From Lachnospiraceae bacterium (GTDB lineage: Bacteria > Bacillota > Clostridia > Lachnospirales > Lachnospiraceae): 10,999 nt of DNA. The stretch is taken from assembly GCA_019420465.1 (NCBI GenBank), contig JAHZHB010000110.1, positions 1 through 10,999 of the forward strand, read 5' to 3'. The translations under genes and the position numbers were made by a program. Shown here in pieces: positions 7,083 through 10,999 of the stretch. Numbering within the stretch: position 1 is the first letter of the stretch; every line of letters begins with the position of its first letter. The notes below the pieces were generated by a model that was given only the letters and a program-made list of their open reading frames with translations, did not search any database and was not told where the DNA came from.

Positions 7083-7121
7083 TGCCCGCAGGTGATCTGT
7101 AAAGCTTATGCATTGCGGGCA
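7083..7121 (+). other. Hairpin in the rnr leader
   Basis: TGCCCGCA (7083-7090) pairs perfectly over 8 bp with TGCGGGCA (7114-7121), leaving a 23-base loop that holds an in-frame GTG at 7092. It ends 22 bases before the rnr ribosome binding site. A regulatory leader or a processing site is possible; the function is unknown. Confidence 0.5.
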
Positions 7122-7154
7122 GAGACAGACATGCAGACAACACAGGAGGAAACT

Positions 7155-9341
7155 TTGAATCCAAAACAGTTAAAAAAAAGAAAAAAATTAATATATGACG
7201 TGATCTGTTCAAAATCCTACGTGCCGATGCGCGGCAAGGAGATTGCGATTTTGCTGGATATACCGAAGGAAAAACGCAAGGATCTGCAGGATACATTGGA
7301 CAGCCTTTTGCAGGACAATAAGATCATGATGGACAACCGCGGCCGCTATATGAAAAAACGCGGTCCGGAAAAAACAGAGAAAAAAGAGTTTAAGGGCCAG
7401 ACGATCAAAGGTACCTTTATCAGCCATCCGAAGGGCTTCGGTTTTGTTGAAGTCGAGGGCGAGGAGCAGGATTATTTTATTCCGGAGGAATATACCGGCA
7501 GTGCTTTTCATAAGGATGAAGTAGAGATCCTGCCGCTGGTCAACAAAAGAGGTCGCCGCCCGGAGGCAAAGGTGGTGGCGATCACCGGTCACGGTCTGAC
7601 ACAGATCGTCGGCACATATCAGCAGGAGCGCTCGTTTGGCTTTGTGAAACCAGATCTGCATAAAATAGAGCGGGAGATTTTTATTGCGCAGAAAAATGTC
7701 GGGGAAGCCAAAGACGGACAGAAGGTCGTTGTGCAGATGACATCCTATGGCGGCCATCACCGCAGCCCGGAGGGAAAAGTAGTCGAGGTGCTGGGTTACA
7801 GCCGTGAGCCGGGTGTGGACGTGCTGTCGATCGCAAAGAGCATGGAGCTTCCGATGGAATTTCCGGAAAAAGTGGCCAGACAGGCTGCCCGTGTGCCGGA
7901 TCATGTGCAGGAGGGTGACCGTGACGGCCGTGTGGATCTGACGGATCTGATGATGGTGACGATCGATGGTGAGGATGCCAAGGATCTGGATGATGCGGTC
8001 AGTCTGTATGAGGAGGACGGTCTGTATCATCTGGGCGTGCATATCGCGGATGTCAGCAATTACGTGCAGGAAAACAGTGCACTGGACAGAGAAGCCATCA
8101 AACGCGGCACCAGTGTATATCTCGTGGACCGTGTGATCCCGATGCTGCCGGTGGAGTTATCAAACGGCATCTGTTCGTTAAATGCCGGGCAGGACAGGCT
8201 GGCTCTAAGCTGCCTGATGACGTTTGATGCTTCGGGAAAACGTCTTTCCCATGAGATCGTGGAGTCTGTGATTCATGTGAACCGCCGGATGTCCTATACG
8301 GAGGTCAAAAAGATTCTCGGCGGCGAGGATGAGGCGCTGACAAAAGAATGCGGTGCGCTTGTTCCGATGTTTTTTGCAATGGCCCAATTATCGAAAAAGA
8401 TCAGAAAAAACAGACAGAACCGTGGTTCCATAGACTTTGATTTTCCGGAATGCAAGATTATTCTGGGCGAAACGGGGCATCCGATCGAGATCCGTCCGTA
8501 CGAACGGAACGTGGCAACGGATATGATCGAGGACTTTATGCTGTCTGCCAATGAGGCTGTGGCAAGTGAGTACTGCAAGCGTGAGCTGCCGTTTGTCTAC
8601 CGTGTCCATGAAAATCCGGACCCGGAGAAGGTGGAGCAGGTGCTGACGCTGATCCATGCGCTTGGTATGGATGTGAAAAAGGCAGGGCAGGAGATGACAC
8701 CGGGGGAAATTCAGGAGATTCTGGCAAAGCTTAAGGGAAAGCCGTATGAAGATATGGTGAGCCGGCTTCTCTTACGTTCCATGAAGCGTGCCCGGTATAC
8801 GACCGAGTGCAGCGGGCATTTTGGACTGGCTGCGAAATATTACTGCCATTTTACCTCTCCGATCCGCCGGTATCCGGATCTGCAGATCCACAGGATCATC
8901 AAGGACAGTATCCGCGGCCGTCTGAAACCGGAAAAGATCGAACATTACAGAGAAATACTGGAAGAGGTGGCCAGCCAGAGCAGCATCTGTGAGCGCCGTG
9001 CCGAGGAGGCTGAACGCGAGACGGACAAGATCAAAAAGGCCGAGTACATGAGTTATCATCTGGAAGAAGTCTTTGAGGGACGCATCAGCGGTGTGACAGC
9101 CTGGGGCATCTACGTAGAGCTTGACAATACGGTGGAAGGTATGGTGCGTCTGCAGGATATGTACGATGATTATTATCATTTCGATGAGGAAAATTACCGC
9201 ATCGTGGGTGAACATACCGGAAAAGTCTATGGTCTTGGCGATACAGTGCGCGTGATGGTAGAAGATGTGGACGTAACAGCGGGTACGATTGACTTTTCCT
9301 TTACGGAGAAAGCTCCGAAGAAGAGGAAAGGATACAGATAA
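7155..9341 (+). CDS. rnr: Ribonuclease R
   Basis: This processive 3'-5' exoribonuclease degrades structured RNA and, with SmpB-tmRNA, the mRNA released from stalled ribosomes. With the TTG start it has 728 residues in the expected order: an N-terminal winged-helix domain (about 5-70), two cold-shock OB domains (about 80-145 and 148-215), the RNB catalytic domain (about 255-585) and an S1 domain (about 635-717), with a short basic tail KKRKGYR. The catalytic metal cluster is in DGEDAKDLDD (271-280, with D271, D277, D279, D280). The C-terminal part of RNB carries HFTSPIRRYPDL (565-576). TTG 7155 is preferred because AGGAGG (7144-7149) lies five bases before it. ATG 7131 and GTG 7092 lack ribosome binding sites, and the GTG is in a hairpin loop. 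GTG would give 749 residues. smpB and ssrA, its functional partners, follow. Confidence 0.96.
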   Translation: MNPKQLKKRKKLIYDVICSKSYVPMRGKEIAILLDIPKEKRKDLQDTLDSLLQDNKIMMDNRGRYMKKRGPEKTEKKEFKGQTIKGTFISHPKGFGFVEVEGEEQDYFIPEEYTGSAFHKDEVEILPLVNKRGRRPEAKVVAITGHGLTQIVGTYQQERSFGFVKPDLHKIEREIFIAQKNVGEAKDGQKVVVQMTSYGGHHRSPEGKVVEVLGYSREPGVDVLSIAKSMELPMEFPEKVARQAARVPDHVQEGDRDGRVDLTDLMMVTIDGEDAKDLDDAVSLYEEDGLYHLGVHIADVSNYVQENSALDREAIKRGTSVYLVDRVIPMLPVELSNGICSLNAGQDRLALSCLMTFDASGKRLSHEIVESVIHVNRRMSYTEVKKILGGEDEALTKECGALVPMFFAMAQLSKKIRKNRQNRGSIDFDFPECKIILGETGHPIEIRPYERNVATDMIEDFMLSANEAVASEYCKRELPFVYRVHENPDPEKVEQVLTLIHALGMDVKKAGQEMTPGEIQEILAKLKGKPYEDMVSRLLLRSMKRARYTTECSGHFGLAAKYYCHFTSPIRRYPDLQIHRIIKDSIRGRLKPEKIEHYREILEEVASQSSICERRAEEAERETDKIKKAEYMSYHLEEVFEGRISGVTAWGIYVELDNTVEGMVRLQDMYDDYYHFDEENYRIVGEHTGKVYGLGDTVRVMVEDVDVTAGTIDFSFTEKAPKKRKGYR

Positions 9342-9441
9342 AACGTGTACAAAGCTCATACTGCGGTCTGGAGAATATCCGTGAACTGCAGAGCGTCGGC
9401 ATTTTTACAGTTTTATTTTACAGTTTTAAACCGGCTGTTGA

Positions 9442-9470
9442 TTGGCATAGTTCTGATAAAATGATATAAT
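9442..9470 (+). promoter_or_regulatory. Strong promoter for smpB at the start of the repeat units
   Basis: TTGGCA (9442-9447) and TATAAT (9465-9470) are 17 bases apart, with TGA before the -10 forming an extended -10. The -10 lies inside the first decamer of the first 110-bp unit. Transcription from about 9477 would give smpB a leader of about 250 bases containing both structured units. Confidence 0.8.
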
Positions 9471-9570
9471 GAGCGTCAGCGAGAAGAAGCAGGCTGTGCA
9501 TGTTCAGTGTGAGCGGCGAATGGCGATCATGATTGCTGCGTAGCAGCGGAAAGCACAGAAGGTGCGAATC
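9461..9570 (+). repeat. Tandem unit 1 (110 bp) with three-way-junction fold
   Basis: The unit opens with ATGATATAAT and matches unit 2 at 69 of its first 70 positions (C9477 versus T9587). The 3' part folds: outer stem ATCATGATT (9526-9534) with AATCATGAT (9567-9575), enclosing hairpin GCTGC/GCAGC (9535-9547, loop GTA) and hairpin GCAC/GTGC (9553-9565). The outer stem runs one base past the unit into the next copy of the TATAAT decamer. A 10-codon ORF starts at the ATG of CATGTTCAGT, reads MFSVSGEWRS and stops in the outer stem. Confidence 0.85.
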
Positions 9571-9681
9571 ATGATATAATGAGCGTTAGCGAGAAGAAGC
9601 AGGCTGTGCATGTTCAGTGTGAGCGGCGAATGGCGATCATAAGAGCTGCGAAGCAGCGGCAAGCACCGTAAGGTGCGACTT
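9571..9681 (+). repeat. Tandem unit 2 (111 bp) with the same fold and covarying stem
   Basis: It starts with the same decamer as unit 1. Its outer stem is ATCATAAG (9636-9643) with CTTATGAT (9679-9686): two base pairs differ from unit 1 on both sides and pairing is kept (G-C to A-T, T-A to G-C). It encloses hairpin GCTGC/GCAGC (9645-9657, loop GAA) and hairpin GCACC/GGTGC (9663-9676) with a GTAA tetraloop. It repeats the 10-codon ORF MFSVSGEWRS. A third, partial decamer (ATGATATACT, 9682-9691) follows it and leads into the smpB ribosome binding site. Confidence 0.85.
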
Positions 9682-9726
9682 ATGATATACTGTGGGAAAA
9701 AGCAACAGACATGAGGAGAATGACAT

Positions 9727-10197
9727 ATGGCAAAGCAAAAGGGCATCAAACTGATCGCCAACAATAAAAAAGCCTACCATGATTATTTTATAGAGGAGCA
9801 GTACGAGGCCGGTGTGGCGCTGCATGGCACAGAGGTCAAATCCCTGCGTCAGGGCCGCTGCAGTATCAAGGAGTCCTTTGTGCGGATCGAGAATAATGAA
9901 GTACTGATCTATGGTATGCATATCAGTCCCTATGAAAAGGGAAATATCTTTAACCGTGATCCGCTCCGGGTGAAAAAGCTTCTTTTACACCGGTACGAGA
10001 TCAATAAGCTGCAGGGCAAGATCGCCGAGAAAGGCTATACTCTGGTGCCGTTAAAAGTATACTTAAAGGACAGCCTGATCAAAGTGGAGATCGGTCTGGC
10101 AAAAGGTAAAAAGCTGTTTGACAAGCGTGCAGATATCGCAAAGAAGGATATGCGCCGCGAAGCAGAGAGGGATTTCAAGGTGAGAAATCTGATGTGA
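9727..10197 (+). CDS. smpB: SsrA-binding protein SmpB
   Basis: SmpB binds the tRNA-like part of tmRNA, delivers it to stalled ribosomes, and places its C-terminal tail in the empty mRNA channel. The 156 residues fit the family. The OB-fold core shows LHGTEVKSLRQG (32-43), LLHRYEI (86-92), GYTLVPLKVY (103-112) and VEIGLAKGKK (120-129), followed by the DKR (132-134) motif that opens the basic, Lys/Arg-rich tail. GAGGAG eight bases before ATG 9727 supports the start. It is followed 261 bases later by ssrA, its RNA partner, and preceded by rnr. Its transcript probably starts at 9477 with a repeat-containing leader. Confidence 0.97.
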   Translation: MAKQKGIKLIANNKKAYHDYFIEEQYEAGVALHGTEVKSLRQGRCSIKESFVRIENNEVLIYGMHISPYEKGNIFNRDPLRVKKLLLHRYEINKLQGKIAEKGYTLVPLKVYLKDSLIKVEIGLAKGKKLFDKRADIAKKDMRREAERDFKVRNLM

Positions 10198-10327
10198 AAA
10201 ATATGGTAGACTAGTGTCAGGTATGGTTGTTTGATTCAAAGCTGAATCTTCGTCTTTGTGGAAATAAAACAGTTGCTATACAGTATGTGCCATTATTTTT
10301 TAATAGAAGATTGTGATTCAGATGGTA

Positions 10328-10346
10328 TTTAAACTACTGGTTTAAA
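10328..10346. other. Palindrome upstream of the ssrA promoter
   Basis: TTTAAAC (10328-10334) and GTTTAAA (10340-10346) form a perfect 7-bp inverted repeat with a 5-base centre, ending 14 bases before the ssrA -35. The AT-rich symmetry fits a protein-binding site or a weak hairpin; nothing shows which. The rest of the stretch between smpB and the promoter holds only a 6-bp hairpin (GATTCA/TGAATC, 10233-10248) with a poor T tract. Confidence 0.35.
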
Positions 10347-10360
10347 CGGGTGCAGCAAGC

Positions 10361-10388
10361 TTGACAATCCGGCACTATCTGTTATAAT
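10361..10388 (+). promoter_or_regulatory. Consensus promoter for ssrA
   Basis: TTGACA (10361-10366) and TATAAT (10383-10388) are both perfect sigma-A hexamers, with a 16-base spacer. Transcription would start near 10395, giving a precursor with about 64 bases of 5' leader to be removed. The leader can form a small hairpin, TCCGC/GCGGA (10424-10439). Confidence 0.9.
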
Positions 10389-10458
10389 CAAAGACACCGT
10401 AACAAAGAAACGTCTGTTTATTGTCCGCAGGAAAGCGGATGCCAGTTCTTACCATCGC

Positions 10459-10807
10459 GGGCTAGTACTGGTTTCGACGGGGGTTTTGAAGTTCGGGAAG
10501 CCATCCGCAGACTCCGGAACTGCGTCATCAAGCTGGAACTTAAATTTAAACGCAGACGAAAATTACGCGTTAGCAGCCTAAGCGCTGCTTGTCCTTCCTT
10601 AGGATTCCTGCTGCTTAAGGTCGGGCATCAAATTTAGCAGGGCACTTCACTCCCTAAGCTTTGCGGGAGCGGAAGATTTTATGAAGCTACCAAGCTCATA
10701 AGCCTGTCATTGGGCGTATGCGTAAGGGAATGTCAAAACGATGACTGTGATGGGAGATGCCTGAATGAATAGGCTTTCGGACGCGGGTTCGATTCCCGCC
10801 TGGTCCA
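10459..10807 (+). ncRNA. ssrA: Transfer-messenger RNA (tmRNA, SsrA)
   Basis: This RNA rescues stalled ribosomes and tags the unfinished protein for degradation. The 5' end GGGCTAG (10459-10465) pairs with CTGGTCC (10800-10806) as a 7-bp acceptor stem with two G-U pairs. The conserved TGGTTTCGACGGGG segment follows the 5' strand. The T arm is GCGGG-TTCGATT-CCCGC (10783-10799). The discriminator is A10807, and CCA is not encoded (TAG follows), so it must be added by enzyme. The total of 349 bases is normal. The tag reading frame (10549-10581) is most simply NADENYALAA plus TAA, after a non-templated alanine; the exact resume codon is inferred. The ALAA end is the usual ClpXP-type degron. Confidence 0.96.
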
Positions 10808-10810
10808 TAG

Positions 10811-10845
10811 GAAAAACCCTTGAAAAATCAAGGGTTTTTCTTTTT
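10811..10845 (+). terminator. Terminator of ssrA
   Basis: A perfect 13-bp stem (10811-10823 with 10828-10840, core AACCCTTGA/TCAAGGGTT) has an AAAA loop and is followed by five T (10841-10845). It lies three bases after the mature tmRNA end. Confidence 0.93.
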
Positions 10846-10847
10846 GC

Positions 10848-10867
10848 GGTCAAGTTCGAGGTCAAGT
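10848..10867. repeat. Short direct repeat next to the ssrA terminator
   Basis: GGTCAAGT occurs at 10848-10855 and 10860-10867, a 12-base period with TCGA between the copies. Such phased short repeats beside a tmRNA 3' end could be recombinase arm sites or remnants of an attachment site. This is inference; no integrase is in view. Confidence 0.4.
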
Positions 10868-10871
10868 CACC

Positions 10872-10999
10872 ATATTTCTACAATTTCAGAAGATACTACC
10901 CCGGAATTGAAGAGAAATGGAAAATCCGTTGCTATATTTCAGAGATTTCAGAAGATGTTACCCCGGGATTGAAGAGAAATAGAAAATCCGTTGCTATAT
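10872..10999. repeat. 62-bp tandem repeat, running off the window
   Basis: Unit 1 (10872-10933) and unit 2 (10934-10995) match at about 54 of 62 positions by eye, and a third unit begins at 10996 with the same ATAT. Differences cluster in two short patches (TACA versus AGAG, AC versus GT). The units share ATTTCAGAAGAT, ACCCCGG, ATTGAAGAGAAAT and GAAAATCCGTTGCTAT. No ORF or promoter is seen here; the array length cannot be known from the window. Confidence 0.85.

Larger units (their letters stand above)
9342..9726. other. 385-bp non-coding region between rnr and smpB
   Basis: No real protein gene is visible. From left to right it holds a featureless stretch (9342-9402), an exact 13-bp tandem repeat TTTTACAGTTTTA (9403-9415 and 9416-9428), a near-consensus promoter, two tandem units of about 110 bp, and the smpB ribosome binding site GAGGAG (9713-9718). 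No clear terminator follows rnr. Confidence 0.7.

Noticed and set aside
9504..9764. Minus-strand open frame of 86 codons over the repeat units
   Set aside because: It is created by the tandem repeats and overlaps the smpB start; its internal repetition only mirrors the DNA duplication.
10233..10248. Hairpin GATTCA/TGAATC after smpB as a terminator
   Set aside because: The stem is short and AT-rich and is followed by TTCGTCTTTG, not a T run; a competing pairing CAAAG/CTTTG also exists.
10872..10999. CRISPR array (62-bp period is in the usual range for repeat plus spacer)
   Set aside because: The whole 62-bp unit is conserved, with no unrelated spacers between shorter identical repeats, and no cas genes are in view.

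Overview
The window carries a housekeeping region of a low-to-moderate GC Firmicute, most likely a gut Clostridia of the Lachnospiraceae type. The basis is the gene order (gap-pgk-tpiA-gpmI-eno followed by secG-rnr-smpB-ssrA), strong AGGAGG ribosome binding sites, several TTG starts, and a tmRNA tag ending in ENYALAA. This placement comes from gene order and protein character only; no database comparison was possible. All supported genes are on the plus strand.

Positions 1-5200 form a glycolytic block. It holds the last codons of gap, an intra-operon terminator, pgk, tpiA, an unusual non-glycolytic gene coding for a NYN-type nuclease fused to two OST-HTH/LOTUS domains, and gpmI with its own promoter. 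A strong terminator closes the block. Eno follows at 5346-6680 as a separate unit, with less biased codon use than pgk, tpiA and gpmI and an unusual Cys-rich C-terminus.

Positions 6735-10845 hold the export and RNA quality-control block. SecG (TTG start, excellent promoter) is followed by RNase R (TTG start behind a hairpin leader), SmpB, and tmRNA with a consensus promoter and a perfect 13-bp terminator stem. RNase R, SmpB and tmRNA act together in trans-translation: SmpB-tmRNA rescues stalled ribosomes and RNase R degrades the faulty mRNA. With the NYN-LOTUS protein, the window encodes two nuclease-type proteins beside the core glycolytic genes.

The least ordinary DNA is non-coding. Between rnr and smpB lie two tandem units of about 110 bp. 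Their 5' 70 bp are almost identical, while their 3' parts differ but keep a predicted three-way-junction fold through compensatory changes. Each unit begins with a copy of a TATAAT-containing decamer, and the first copy is the -10 of a near-perfect promoter. Downstream of ssrA, a 62-bp tandem repeat begins and runs off the end of the window, preceded by a short direct repeat next to the tmRNA 3' end, a place where integrative elements often insert. Several candidate operators and leader hairpins are also noted.
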